Shown here piece by piece: positions 19,601 through 28,932 of a DNA stretch of 64,000 bases; the stretch's first letter is position 1, and each line of letters opens with the position of its first letter. The DNA is from DUQW01 sp050953825. Lineage in GTDB: Bacteria > Bacillota_I > Bacilli_A > Acholeplasmatales > Acholeplasmataceae. A model generated the notes under the pieces. That model saw nothing but the letters and a program-made list of their open reading frames with translations, did no database searches and was not told the origin of the DNA. The position numbers were made by a program, and so were the translations under genes. Location of the stretch: assembly GCA_050953825.1 (NCBI GenBank), contig JBMNNF010000003.1, forward strand, positions 62,001 through 126,000. The letters are read 5' to 3'.

Positions 19601-19730
19601 AAAATCATATAAAAAAGCACTTCAAGCTTTAACTCTAAATCGCACAATAACTGATATGGAATTGGCCCAAAAAATATTAGATGAATTAATTATCCATAAT
19701 AAGGGTTATTGGCCTAATTTAAGGAGGTAG
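16644..19730 (+). CDS. Chimera: metallophosphoesterase lipoprotein fused in frame to GH4 C-terminus
   Basis: A protein of 1,028 residues made of two parts. Residues 1-743 are a lipoprotein (lipobox IAAC) with a beta-rich N-terminal half and a calcineurin-like phosphoesterase domain: HITDTQ near 443, ITGDMIQS, GNHDVGG near 528, VHEYLN near 630 and GHINGS near 666. At 18873 the sequence switches, in an A7 run, to the last 285 residues of the GH4 glycosidase, which lack the NAD-binding site. A lipid-anchored export protein with a cytoplasmic NAD-enzyme tail makes little biological sense, so the fusion marks a rearrangement or a misassembly. No clear Shine-Dalgarno is seen 8 nt after the previous stop. 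Confidence 0.8.
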   Translation: MKNKQVLKKLILILVISVSIVFIAACNRKATLAITYENGVYGVITNKEVESITANETEYQLERVTDKKIHFNYESHNLDNEYSNSVKINDYIYPLTATKDDQNVFVKNVIVLSGIIIKDEKIVVVIQAGTNNFNTYDNFWLRNIKLSIDGTDIWSEEYTKDEYEGESFKFGSNELTSPYRTGYSDEMSLTFQIPDEFLTHWGIDLNLKDQKIETVTNGFAQSFDNPSYLEIESNLKSGLISESFHLNIKASKDIDFYVTMDQVVIPSDLYFDQNSWSPGTHKILIFATNEYGFSRQIVEEVEFKNYERVIVDQIFDFYETGHNLIAPKGLQNIGVKKTFSNNMTSPFSKVAIQNFIVKVNESNDFVWEGTAPINRTLKLEVYNHKKETFETVSTNKVTESAEVIRLGFNYQNQSDWQKNSELTIRVVSENLNVNVIPDKYIYHITDTQYIVQKGNTGPGIIRDRAVKALNEMRDEVLRGYQNNLIYTMITGDMIQSIHESHEGEWNVFMDEFLSPILSPNHPLGVLTGNHDVGGTSDWYKDGANNFDEHLSYESYGTHLGESKFNEYSWYQESFEDNRSHYDLININGEDYIFLYLGWGSDRFGVHVSSKDIAFGKRVLDENPNTKAILLVHEYLNNRGGRTATGNYLFENLVLKCPNILLVFCGHINGSTYRIDFIDDDEDGITDRQVLQSLTDFQEEENTNGASFIRRLALDFTNNQIGFDLYSPYYKDSDIIVNTHPDIVKKILNICDQPISLLMAYARLLGNINYKDMKPYYFGLNHFGWFTKIIDRRNNEDITQKIKDKIQKEGFYPADMEKRDPSWLPTYSAVKNMLDLDDTYLPNTYLQYYLLRDRSFSHLNPNYTRANEVMDGREKRVYEECQRVISNNSAHDTPALNDLDKQDAHGDMILEIAEAIYQNNNRFYVVIVSNQNKIIENLDEDVMVEVLCELGSDGPKPCHVGKIGTYHKGLIEQQAAYEKLTVDAYFEKSYKKALQALTLNRTITDMELAQKILDELIIHNKGYWPNLRR

Positions 19731-19732
19731 TT

Positions 19733-20482
19733 ATGTTTTTAATTGTTAATGCCGATGATTTCGGAATGTCCAAAGGTGTCAATTACGGAATCATTGAAGC
19801 CCACAAAAATGGAATTGTAACCTCAACCACTATGATGATTACAATGCCAGAAGTAAATCATGCGATTGAACTTGCTAGAAAAACTCCAACTTTAAAAATG
19901 GGATTACATTTGAATATGACTTTGGGGCAATCACTAACTAATTGTCAAACATTAGTAAATAATCACAATATGTTTTTTAAACCAATTGAAAATCCTGATT
20001 ATAAAAAGTTTTCTGAAGAAGAAATCTATCTAGAGTTCAAAGCCCAATATAATATGTTTTTGGAAAAAGTAGGGATGAAACCAACCCACTTTGATTCACA
20101 TCTTTATGCGCATCATATTTATCCGCAAGCTAAAAGAGCCATTATGAGATTAGCTTTAGAAACTAATTTGCCGGTACGAGATATGACAGTTAACGGATTT
20201 AAAGATGTTAAATTCTTCGACTTTTTCAAAGGAAATAATGGTGTTGATTTATCAACAATATTATTTGAAAATATTGATTTGTTTAAACAACAAAAATATT
20301 CCGAGTTAATGGTTCATCCGGCCTATGTTGATGAATTTTTACGGTTAAAATCAACATATAGTTATCCACGAGCGCAAGAGTTAGAAATATTAACTAGTGA
20401 TGAAATTAAACAAGCTTTAAAAGAAAATAATATTGAATTAATCGGATACGATGATGAGAGGATAAGAATATGGCAAAAATAG
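19733..20482 (+). CDS. chbG: ChbG/YdjC-type carbohydrate deacetylase, copy 2
   Basis: Identical in sequence to the gene at 7161-7910, including its GGAGG ribosome site; 249 residues with NADDFG and HFDSHLYAHH metal-site motifs. Here it follows the chimeric metallophosphoesterase-GH4 gene instead of the intact glycosidase. Confidence 0.85.
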   Translation: MFLIVNADDFGMSKGVNYGIIEAHKNGIVTSTTMMITMPEVNHAIELARKTPTLKMGLHLNMTLGQSLTNCQTLVNNHNMFFKPIENPDYKKFSEEEIYLEFKAQYNMFLEKVGMKPTHFDSHLYAHHIYPQAKRAIMRLALETNLPVRDMTVNGFKDVKFFDFFKGNNGVDLSTILFENIDLFKQQKYSELMVHPAYVDEFLRLKSTYSYPRAQELEILTSDEIKQALKENNIELIGYDDERIRIWQK

Positions 20483-21555
20483 AACTAAAAAATTTAACTA
20501 AAATTTATGGAGAACCAAGAAAGAAAGGATTGTTACCTGAAGGAGTTAAAGCGGTTAATAATGTTTCACAAGTCATTCCTGAACGCAGTTTTACAGTTTT
20601 AGTGGGGCCTTCAGGTTGCGGTAAAACTACACTTTTAAGAATGATTGCTGGACTTGAAACGATTACTGAAGGAACGATTACAATTGGTGATGTTGATGTT
20701 ACTCATTTAGAACCTGGTGATCGTGGAATTGCCATGGTTTTTCAAGCGTACGCCTTATATCCACATATGACCGTTTGGAAAAACATTGAATTCGGATTAA
20801 AAAACGCCAGAATGCCACAATATGAAATTAACCGCCGAGTTAAAGAAGTTTTAAAGTTAGTTAACTTAGAAGAATATGCCAATCGTCGTCCCGCTAACTT
20901 ATCTGGTGGGCAACGCCAAAGGGTTGCACTCGCTAGAGCCATCTCCAAACAGCCATTAGTCTTTTTGATGGACGAACCTTTATCAAATCTTGATGCTAAA
21001 TTAAGAAGTGCGATGAGAACCGAATTGATTCAAATGCATGAGCAATTTGAATCAACTTTCGTATACGTTACTCATGACCAAATTGAGGCGATGACGATGG
21101 GCGATAATATTATCGTAATGGACGAAGGTGTCATTAAACAATCAGGATCACCAACCGAGATTCATGATGAGCCTAATTGTATTTTCGTAGCTCAATTTAT
21201 TGGTGACCCCGGAATGAATATATTAAAAGTGTCTAACGGAAAACATATCGGATATCGTCCGCGTAATGTTCATCTTTTATATGATGATATTGTCGTTAAT
21301 CCTGACGATATCGTCGTGGATGGAACAGTTTTAGCAATTGAAAACCATGGTTCGGAAAGATTATATTTTATTAAAACTAAAAATGGGCAAATTTATATTA
21401 AAGATGCTCATCGCCAAATTTTAAAAATTAATGATCCAGTTAAATTTGTTGTCAAATTTAGAAATTCATATGGTTTTTGTGAAAATGGTGACCGAATTTA
21501 TGATGAAAAAGAGGTGAGAGATGTTTATGAACAATATCGATCAGATTCAAAGTAG
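20470..21555 (+). CDS. Carbohydrate ABC transporter ATPase, copy 2
   Basis: Identical to 7898-8983. All nucleotide-binding motifs are intact (GPSGCGKTT, LSGGQRQR, DEPLSNLDAK). If the duplication is real, dosage of the transporter is doubled. Confidence 0.9.
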   Translation: MAKIELKNLTKIYGEPRKKGLLPEGVKAVNNVSQVIPERSFTVLVGPSGCGKTTLLRMIAGLETITEGTITIGDVDVTHLEPGDRGIAMVFQAYALYPHMTVWKNIEFGLKNARMPQYEINRRVKEVLKLVNLEEYANRRPANLSGGQRQRVALARAISKQPLVFLMDEPLSNLDAKLRSAMRTELIQMHEQFESTFVYVTHDQIEAMTMGDNIIVMDEGVIKQSGSPTEIHDEPNCIFVAQFIGDPGMNILKVSNGKHIGYRPRNVHLLYDDIVVNPDDIVVDGTVLAIENHGSERLYFIKTKNGQIYIKDAHRQILKINDPVKFVVKFRNSYGFCENGDRIYDEKEVRDVYEQYRSDSK

Positions 21556-23806
21556 TTATAATTTAAGGATTCAAAATCAAATATTTTCAGAAGAGGATAA
21601 GATTACTGAAGCTAGAGAAGCTTATTTTGTGCGTCGTAATGGTGTTAGGCTCGAATATAATGAAAAGATTAAAGCGGAACAATTAAAAATTACTGAACTT
21701 AAGGTTAATAAAAAATATTTAAAAGAAGAGACTCAACGCGAATATAAATTATTAAAAGAAAAACTACAAAATGAAGTTAGACGGATTAATCAAGAATATA
21801 AATTTAGTTGTTTAGAAATTAAGGATAATGCTAAATTACATTTACAAAAAATTGAATCTATTTTCCGTCAAAATATTAATCAATTAATCGCAAAAATTGA
21901 TGTTAAATCAGTTGATTTGAATGTTAGTGAAGAGTTGGTAATTGCTGATAGCCAATACCAATTAGACTTAAATAAACTAAATCGTAAATATGAAAAAAAT
22001 ATTTATCAAGTAACAAAACGTTACTATTATGAGGAAAAGAAGAAAAACTATCGTTTCCGAATTTTAAACACTAAAAATAATAGCGAGTTAAAAGAAGAAT
22101 ACTCTAAATTCAAACGAAACTTTAAGTTAAAAGAAAAATCTGGTGAATTATTTGATCTTAAAGAACTACAAAAAGAGTTAATTTTATCAAACAATTATAA
22201 ATATCACTTAACTAGTTTATTACATGAATTAGATAGAAAAAAACAAGAACTAATTAACCAATCGTATGCACGAATCGTTAAATTAGACGCTTCCATTGAA
22301 AACGTAATTACTCAAAGATTACATGAACATGAAATTGGCGCCAACATTAATCGACTGCAATTGGAAAAGATGATGACTAACTACAAACAATTTTATGAAG
22401 AAGAAAAGTTAGTAACTAATCAAGCTCGCAATGAAGAATTAGCAGTAGCCTTAAATCAAAAAAACGCCAATATTTCTCGAGTTAAAAAAGCTTATGAAAC
22501 TAGAATTAGTGAATTGAATGAAAAATATTATCAAACGACTAAAGTTAATAAGTTAAAAGTTGAACTTAAGAAAGAGCGTGATTCAACTCAAATCCAACAA
22601 CTTAAAGAAGAAATCAAAAACGCTAATTTTATTTATCGTGAAAAGAAATTGATCAATGCTAAAATTAGTGAAATCAAAAAAGTTGTACAAGCGATTAAAT
22701 TAGAAAAGAAAGAAAAAGTAAGGTTAAATCAAGAAAATTTATTAGAAGCGAAACTTCATAAAAATCAAGTTATCAGTGAATGTAAAAATAATATTAAAAC
22801 CTTAAAACTTGAAAGAAAAGAACACTACAATTCATTAACAAAAGAAGAAAAAGAAGAATATAGAGTATATGAGAAATATGCTAAAGAAGAAAGAATTGAA
22901 CGTGTTAAAATGCGTTTTGATAATGTTGAAAAGAAAGTTTTCAAACATATCAATACTGCCTATATTTATGCAGTTCCCGCTATTTTTTCGGCAATCATCT
23001 TTACTGTATTTCCATTCTTTTTCATGATTATTGGGTCACTCTTTAAATTAGATTTAGCTAATCCAAAAAACACTCAATTTTTAGGATTTACCAATTATTA
23101 CAATAACTTTGTCGTTGACAGTGAATTTCAAATGTCTTTATATAACACCATTTTGTATTCAATCTTTACAGTAATTTTATTATCAATTGTCACCATTGGT
23201 ATGGCAGCTTGGTTAGCTAAGGACACTAAAATTCATAATGCCGCGCAAACGATGATTTTTACTCCGCATATTGCCTCATTTGTAGCAATTTCCATCTTGT
23301 GGATGGCAATGTTAAAGCCAGAAGGGATTATTAATCAAATCTTAGCGATATTTGGCATTAAAGGACCGGGTTGGTTAGTTCAACCTAATACCGCTCTACT
23401 CTCAGTGAGTTTTGTGACGGTATGGAAAGATGTTGGGTATTATATATTAATTATTATTTCGGGGTTGCAATCAATTCCACGATATGTTTATGAAGCGGCT
23501 AAGCTTGATAAATCAACTAAAGCCAATACCTTTTTCCATTTAACATTACCGTTATTAACCCCAACTTTATCATTTGTCTTTATGACTAAATTTATTAACT
23601 CCTTTAAGATCTTCGCTCCAATTGAAATTATGACTGGAGGCGGGCCAATGGGTAGTTCAATGGTATTAAGTTACTGGGTTTATAAAGTAGGTCGAATTGG
23701 ATTTAATTACGGAAAAGCGATGGCTGGTGCTGTCATTCTAACTCTCTTTATTGCGACATTTACCTTTTTAAATAATCGTTTCTTTAGAAGAACGATTAAG
23801 TATTAA
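21521..23806 (+). CDS. MalF-type permease with N-terminal coiled coil, copy 2
   Basis: Identical to 8949-11234: about 475 residues of charged coiled coil, then the permease domain with its EAA loop. The absence of any difference over 2.3 kb means either a very recent copy or one molecule assembled twice. Confidence 0.86.
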   Translation: MFMNNIDQIQSSYNLRIQNQIFSEEDKITEAREAYFVRRNGVRLEYNEKIKAEQLKITELKVNKKYLKEETQREYKLLKEKLQNEVRRINQEYKFSCLEIKDNAKLHLQKIESIFRQNINQLIAKIDVKSVDLNVSEELVIADSQYQLDLNKLNRKYEKNIYQVTKRYYYEEKKKNYRFRILNTKNNSELKEEYSKFKRNFKLKEKSGELFDLKELQKELILSNNYKYHLTSLLHELDRKKQELINQSYARIVKLDASIENVITQRLHEHEIGANINRLQLEKMMTNYKQFYEEEKLVTNQARNEELAVALNQKNANISRVKKAYETRISELNEKYYQTTKVNKLKVELKKERDSTQIQQLKEEIKNANFIYREKKLINAKISEIKKVVQAIKLEKKEKVRLNQENLLEAKLHKNQVISECKNNIKTLKLERKEHYNSLTKEEKEEYRVYEKYAKEERIERVKMRFDNVEKKVFKHINTAYIYAVPAIFSAIIFTVFPFFFMIIGSLFKLDLANPKNTQFLGFTNYYNNFVVDSEFQMSLYNTILYSIFTVILLSIVTIGMAAWLAKDTKIHNAAQTMIFTPHIASFVAISILWMAMLKPEGIINQILAIFGIKGPGWLVQPNTALLSVSFVTVWKDVGYYILIIISGLQSIPRYVYEAAKLDKSTKANTFFHLTLPLLTPTLSFVFMTKFINSFKIFAPIEIMTGGGPMGSSMVLSYWVYKVGRIGFNYGKAMAGAVILTLFIATFTFLNNRFFRRTIKY

Positions 23807-23823
23807 CAAAGGAGGAGTATTTA

Positions 23824-24861
23824 ATGGACCGAGAAGAAATTTTACAAAAAGCTAATCTTCCTGAAGAAGGAGCTTATTATACTCCAATTATTAAAGAGTT
23901 AACCCATCAAGAGATTAAACGAGCTCGAATTAAACATCGCGTTAAATATGTGTTAAAGATTTTAAACTATTTATTACTATTAGTAGTCGGAGCTTCATTT
24001 GTCTATCCATTTATTTGGATGTTTTCGATGTCATTAAGAACGATTGCGGAAGCTAACCTATTCTCTCCCAATTTGATTGTGACCAATCCGCAATGGGGTA
24101 ACTATTTAGAAGCTTGGAAACGAGCTAAGTTTAGTAAGTATTTAGGCAATTCCATTATGTATGCAGTATTAGTTTTAGGATTGCAATATTTCTTTATTAT
24201 TCCGATTGCTTATGCGTTAGCTAGAATGGAATTTAAAGGTCGTAAGACATTATTTATTATTAAACAAATCGGTATGATGTTACCAATGGAGGCAACCTTA
24301 ATCCCAGTTTATTTTCTATATGCGAGAATCGGTCTAGTTGATACTTGGACGGGATTAATTTTACCAAGTTTATTTTCAATGTTTGGTATTTACATGTTTA
24401 TGAATCACTTTAAGACAGTACCAAATGAGATTGTCGAATCAGCTAAATTGGATAAAGCTAAAAATAGAACCATCATGATTCGAATTATGGTTCCATACAT
24501 TTTACCAACTTTTATTACCCACTTTATTTTAACGTTTATTTCTAATTGGAACAGTTATTATTGGGTCTTAGTTATGACTTCAAGCGAAAGATTAAAAACC
24601 CTTCCAGTAGCCATTACCGGACTTTTAAGAGCGGAAGGAATTACCCAACCATGGCATTTAGCGATGGCTGGTAACATTTTACAACTAGCACCAATTCTAT
24701 TAATGTATATTTTTGGTAACCAACAAGTTAAGCGAGCGATGATTGGTGGTAGAAAAATTAAATTTGCTGGATCAAGAAATAAAAAATCATTATTCAAACG
24801 AATTAAAGAAAAAATTGCTAAATCCAAAACTCAAATTACTTATGTTGAAAGGAAGGAATAA
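23824..24861 (+). CDS. MalG-type permease, copy 2
   Basis: Identical to 11252-12289, 345 residues, with the same ribosome site and EAA loop. Confidence 0.9.
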   Translation: MDREEILQKANLPEEGAYYTPIIKELTHQEIKRARIKHRVKYVLKILNYLLLLVVGASFVYPFIWMFSMSLRTIAEANLFSPNLIVTNPQWGNYLEAWKRAKFSKYLGNSIMYAVLVLGLQYFFIIPIAYALARMEFKGRKTLFIIKQIGMMLPMEATLIPVYFLYARIGLVDTWTGLILPSLFSMFGIYMFMNHFKTVPNEIVESAKLDKAKNRTIMIRIMVPYILPTFITHFILTFISNWNSYYWVLVMTSSERLKTLPVAITGLLRAEGITQPWHLAMAGNILQLAPILLMYIFGNQQVKRAMIGGRKIKFAGSRNKKSLFKRIKEKIAKSKTQITYVERKE

Positions 24862-24864
24862 CAT

Positions 24865-26298
24865 ATGAAAAAAATATTTTCTAGTTTTATAGCATTATTA
24901 TTACTAATAGTTTTAGTTGGGTGTATTCAACCAACATCTGATGATATTCCCAATGGAGAAATCTTTGATGAAACTAAAACCTGGGAAATGTATGGCGATG
25001 GACATTTAGTTAATCGTGATATTGAAATTGAATATTGGCACGCTAATTCAGCACTAGATATTCAAGGTAAAACGATGGCGCGAATGGTTGAAGAATTTAA
25101 TACTTACCAACAAGAAACATATCCAGGAAGTGCCATTACGGTCAAATTAACTTTTACCAATGGTTATATTCCGATGAATCAAAAATTGCAAGCCGGTTTA
25201 TTGGGTAATACCAACCCAGAAATTGCAATGGTTGGAGTTTCATCAATGGCTCTTTATCACAGTAGTGCCATTGATATGAGAGAAATTTTCACATACGATG
25301 AAATTAGAGATATTTTTCCTGGCTTTTTACAATTTGCGATGTATCGTGATAAATTTGTCGCCTATCCATATTTTGCCGCTTCCAATGTCATGGTATTAAA
25401 CCGAACATTATTAAAGAGAACAGGTATGCATATTCCAACAGTTGATGAAATTGTTGCGGATCCAGAAAATTCAATTTGGACTTGGGATTATTTACGCGAA
25501 GTCTTAGAAGCGGTTCGCGCTTTACCGGATGCGAAAGAGAAAAATTTATATGGATTAGCGACTAATGGAATTCCATTATATGAGTCATTTTTCTCACACG
25601 GAGAAGCGCCTTATACTCAAGGGGCAACCCAAGTCGCCTTTACTAAAAAAACTGCGACTAAAATCTTTAAATATTGGCAAGACATGGCTAAAGATGATTT
25701 ATTTGAAAATCCAGTGATTGACCCACAACACCATAACCAAATTAAAGGTAAATATATCAACGGTCAATATGGAATTATGATTGCCTCATCATCAATGGTG
25801 TTAGATATGCATAATTCATTAAGAGATCCAGAAACTGGTGAATTATCGTTTGAAGCTGATGTATTACCACATCCAAAAGAAAAATACTTTTATTCTAACC
25901 ACAGCGGTGGTGGGTTAATTTTATTTAATAATAAAAATCAAACTAAAAGAAGTGCCGCTGTTGAATTTTTAAGATGGCTTCAAGCTCCTGAACAACAAGT
26001 TGAGTTTTCAACTAATGCCGGATATTTAATTACTACTTATTCTGCCCAAAATACTCAAAAGTGGAAAGATTTTACTAGAGATGTTAACCCAACGATGGAT
26101 GAAGTTTTAAAGATGATGGAATTTACTCCACAAGGCGGTTTAAAATTACCAATTGGTCGAGCTAAAGGTTTAGCTGATGATGACTTTGGTAAATACTCTA
26201 AAGGTATTTTCTATGAAAACTTTAAACGTTCACCAGCTGAAGTCGTTGATGAGTGTATCCGTCGGGTTAATCAAATTTTAGATGAGAATAAGGAATAA
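24865..26298 (+). CDS. Extracellular sugar-binding lipoprotein, copy 2
   Basis: Identical to 12293-13726, 477 residues, lipobox LVGC. Confidence 0.88.
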   Translation: MKKIFSSFIALLLLIVLVGCIQPTSDDIPNGEIFDETKTWEMYGDGHLVNRDIEIEYWHANSALDIQGKTMARMVEEFNTYQQETYPGSAITVKLTFTNGYIPMNQKLQAGLLGNTNPEIAMVGVSSMALYHSSAIDMREIFTYDEIRDIFPGFLQFAMYRDKFVAYPYFAASNVMVLNRTLLKRTGMHIPTVDEIVADPENSIWTWDYLREVLEAVRALPDAKEKNLYGLATNGIPLYESFFSHGEAPYTQGATQVAFTKKTATKIFKYWQDMAKDDLFENPVIDPQHHNQIKGKYINGQYGIMIASSSMVLDMHNSLRDPETGELSFEADVLPHPKEKYFYSNHSGGGLILFNNKNQTKRSAAVEFLRWLQAPEQQVEFSTNAGYLITTYSAQNTQKWKDFTRDVNPTMDEVLKMMEFTPQGGLKLPIGRAKGLADDDFGKYSKGIFYENFKRSPAEVVDECIRRVNQILDENKE

Positions 26299-26300
26299 TT

Positions 26301-28034
26301 ATGAGACTTACAGCTACCAATGAAAAAATAACCATTTCCATTGTTGGAGCTGGTAACCGCGCTAAGGCGTATGTTGACGCCTTAGATCAGCTGTATCCTC
26401 ATCAATTTGAAATTACAGCGTTATTTGAACCAGATCCCAAACGACAAAAATATTTTCAAGATAAATATCATATCAAAAAAGAAAATATTTTTCGTGGTTA
26501 TGAAGATTTTATTAAATTAAAAAGAATTTCTGATATCGTTATTATTGCCACATTAGACAATCAACACTATATTCCAACTATGCACGCGATTAAAGCGGGT
26601 TACGATATTATTTTAGAAAAACCGATCTCAATGTCATTAAAGGAAACCATTGAAATTGGTGAACTAGGCAAAAAACATCCAAATCAAATTATCGCAGTTT
26701 GCCACGTGTTAAGACATTCACCATTCTTTAGAAAAATTAAAGAATTACTTGATCAAAAAGTAATTGGTGATATCGTTAATTTTCAACATAATGAAAATGT
26801 CGGCTATTATCATTTCGCTCATTCATATGTTCGTGGCAATTGGCGTAATTTAAAAGTAGCGGCTCCATTTATTGTCGCTAAGAGTTGTCATGACTTAGAT
26901 ATCTTATTATATCTAATCAATAAAAAATCAGTTAGATTTTCATCAATGGGGACATTATCATTTTTCACCCATGAAAATTATAATGACGAATTGATGGCAC
27001 CAAGATGTCAAGATTGTAAGATTGAAGGTGATTGCCCATATAGTGCTTTAAAGATTTACAGCGGTAAATTAATTAGAAGTGTACTATTTGATAATTCATC
27101 AGTTGAAAGATTAAAAGAAGAGTTATCAAATAGCCCTTATGGCCGATGTGTTTTCCAATCAGATAACGATGTCGCTGATCACCAAGTTACGATTATTGAA
27201 TTTGAAGATGGAGTTACCGCAACATTTAATTTATCCGCATTTACTAATAAAATTCACCGCTCATTAAAAATAATGGGAACTTATGGTGAAATTAGAGCGA
27301 CTGAAGTTGGAAAAATTATTGAAGTGTGGCCATTTGGCAAAGATCCATATTATGTTGAAGTTGATGAAATTGTCGGCACTTCAAAAATATATCCAACGCC
27401 AATTTATTTGGCAGTCTTTGATCATAATAAGGATTTAGAAGTTGGCGTAAATGATATGAAAGCTTTAGTGGAATTAAACGGAGAATTTATTAGAAAGAAT
27501 GTAGATTTTAAGGCTTATGATTTAGTGTTACTCGATTCTAATTTATCTCATGAAACTTTAGAATATATCTTTTATAATTGTGATAAACCAATTTTTGCTG
27601 AAGCGATCTCAGTTAACAAAGTGAAAAAATTGGTCCCATTTTTATCAAGAATGCATGCGATTAAATGTAATATGTTAGAGGCACTAGCGATTACTGATAA
27701 AACCGAAAAAGATGGAGTGAGTGAAGTGATCCAAGCGATTGCCGACAAAGGAGTCAAAGAAGTATATGTGACTGATGGGGGCCGAGGTAGTTACTTATTA
27801 AAAGATGGTAAACTTAACCATCTTCATTCAACAAAAGCGAATATCGTCAATACAACCGGTGCTGGAGATGCCTTTTTCTCTGGAGTAATTTATGCCAAAG
27901 CGTTAGGTAAAGATGAGTTAAAGTATGGTAACGCTTTAGCGAAAATTACATTAGAAAGTAATAGATCCAATAATCCAAATTTAAATAGAAAATTATTAGA
28001 AAGTGTGGTATTAGAAAATGAAATTAGACATTAA
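26301..28034 (+). CDS. Chimera: MocA-type oxidoreductase fused in frame to PfkB (pseudouridine kinase) C-terminus
   Basis: A protein of 577 residues. Residues 1-358 equal the oxidoreductase at 13729. At 27376/27377 the sequence changes to the C-terminal 219 residues of a PfkB sugar kinase with DGGRGSYLL and the anion-hole/catalytic motif NTTGAGDAFFSG near residue 520. The following gene is psuG, so the kinase part is probably PsuK, which phosphorylates pseudouridine. The kinase has lost its N-terminal lid and substrate region (roughly 100 residues) and the oxidoreductase its last 62, so neither half is likely to work normally. Confidence 0.8.
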   Translation: MRLTATNEKITISIVGAGNRAKAYVDALDQLYPHQFEITALFEPDPKRQKYFQDKYHIKKENIFRGYEDFIKLKRISDIVIIATLDNQHYIPTMHAIKAGYDIILEKPISMSLKETIEIGELGKKHPNQIIAVCHVLRHSPFFRKIKELLDQKVIGDIVNFQHNENVGYYHFAHSYVRGNWRNLKVAAPFIVAKSCHDLDILLYLINKKSVRFSSMGTLSFFTHENYNDELMAPRCQDCKIEGDCPYSALKIYSGKLIRSVLFDNSSVERLKEELSNSPYGRCVFQSDNDVADHQVTIIEFEDGVTATFNLSAFTNKIHRSLKIMGTYGEIRATEVGKIIEVWPFGKDPYYVEVDEIVGTSKIYPTPIYLAVFDHNKDLEVGVNDMKALVELNGEFIRKNVDFKAYDLVLLDSNLSHETLEYIFYNCDKPIFAEAISVNKVKKLVPFLSRMHAIKCNMLEALAITDKTEKDGVSEVIQAIADKGVKEVYVTDGGRGSYLLKDGKLNHLHSTKANIVNTTGAGDAFFSGVIYAKALGKDELKYGNALAKITLESNRSNNPNLNRKLLESVVLENEIRH

Positions 28035-28932
28035 CAAAGAAGTATTAGAAGCTTTAGAGAGTGATAAAGGAGTTGTAGCGCTAGAATCAACCATTATTTC
28101 TCATGGGATGCCATATCCACAAAATTTTGAGATGGCCCAAAAAGTTGAACAAATTATTCGAGACAATGGTGCCGTTCCCGCAACAATTGCCATCATTGAT
28201 GGAGTAATTAAGGTCGGACTAACAAAAGATGAATTATTATATCTATCACAAGCGAAAGATGTGTTAAAAGTTAGTAAACGAGATTTTGGCTATTGTGTAT
28301 CTAAAAAACTAACAGGGGCAACAACCGTTTCGGGAACAATGATTGTCGCTAATTTAGTAGGTATTGAAGTCTTTGCCACTGGTGGTATTGGTGGGGTTCA
28401 CCGTGAAGGTGAAGTCACCTTTGATATTTCTCGAGATTTAGAAGAGTTATCAGAATTAAATGTGGCGGTGGTTTGTGCTGGAGCTAAATCAATTTTAGAT
28501 TTAGGTTTAACATTAGAATATCTAGAAACCAAAGGGGTTGAAGTTATTGGTTATCAAACTGATAGACTGCCAGCATTCTTTACTAGATCAAGTGAGTTTA
28601 ATGTGACTCATAGATTAGATACACCACGCGAAATTGCCGAACTATTAGATGCTAAATGGCGGATAATTGATGGTGGAGTGGTTGTAGCTAATCCAATTCC
28701 AGAAAAAGATAGTTTAGACGAAAAACTAATTAACAAAATCATTGAAGATGCCTTAGTTGAGGCAAAAAGAAACGGTATTAGTGGGAAAGAAACAACTCCG
28801 TTTTTACTAGCTAAAGTAAAAGATTTAACTGAAGGTAGAAGTTTAGAAGCTAACCTAGCATTGGTCTATAATAACGCCAAATTAGCAGCCAAAATCGCTA
28901 AGGAACTGGAAAGCGTTAATTTAGATGACTAA
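28018..28932 (+). CDS. psuG: Pseudouridine-5'-phosphate glycosidase
   Basis: A protein of 304 residues, normal length. ALESTIISHGMPYPQN near residue 20, GATTVSGTMIVAN near 100 and FATGGIGGVHR near 120 are family hallmarks. The enzyme splits pseudouridine 5'-phosphate to uracil and ribose 5-phosphate. Its start overlaps the end of the truncated kinase frame by 17 nt, the usual psuK-psuG coupling, which supports calling the upstream fragment psuK. Its stop overlaps the decarboxylase start. Confidence 0.93.
   Translation: MKLDINKEVLEALESDKGVVALESTIISHGMPYPQNFEMAQKVEQIIRDNGAVPATIAIIDGVIKVGLTKDELLYLSQAKDVLKVSKRDFGYCVSKKLTGATTVSGTMIVANLVGIEVFATGGIGGVHREGEVTFDISRDLEELSELNVAVVCAGAKSILDLGLTLEYLETKGVEVIGYQTDRLPAFFTRSSEFNVTHRLDTPREIAELLDAKWRIIDGGVVVANPIPEKDSLDEKLINKIIEDALVEAKRNGISGKETTPFLLAKVKDLTEGRSLEANLALVYNNAKLAAKIAKELESVNLDD

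Larger units (their letters stand above)
18873..27376 (+). repeat. 8,504-bp direct repeat, copy 2 (derived, chimeric edges)
   Basis: Same sequence as 6301-14804. Both edges fall inside unrelated genes: the metallophosphoesterase at the left and the pseudouridine kinase at the right. The missing 3' part of the first and 5' part of the second are not elsewhere in the window. Copy 2 therefore sits in place of the original DNA between them. No terminal inverted repeats, target duplication or transposase are present. Confidence 0.95.

Noticed and set aside
6301..27376. Composite transposon or genomic island with the 8.5-kb repeats as ends
   Set aside because: No transposase, integrase, tRNA site, inverted ends or target duplication at the edges, which lie inside genes.
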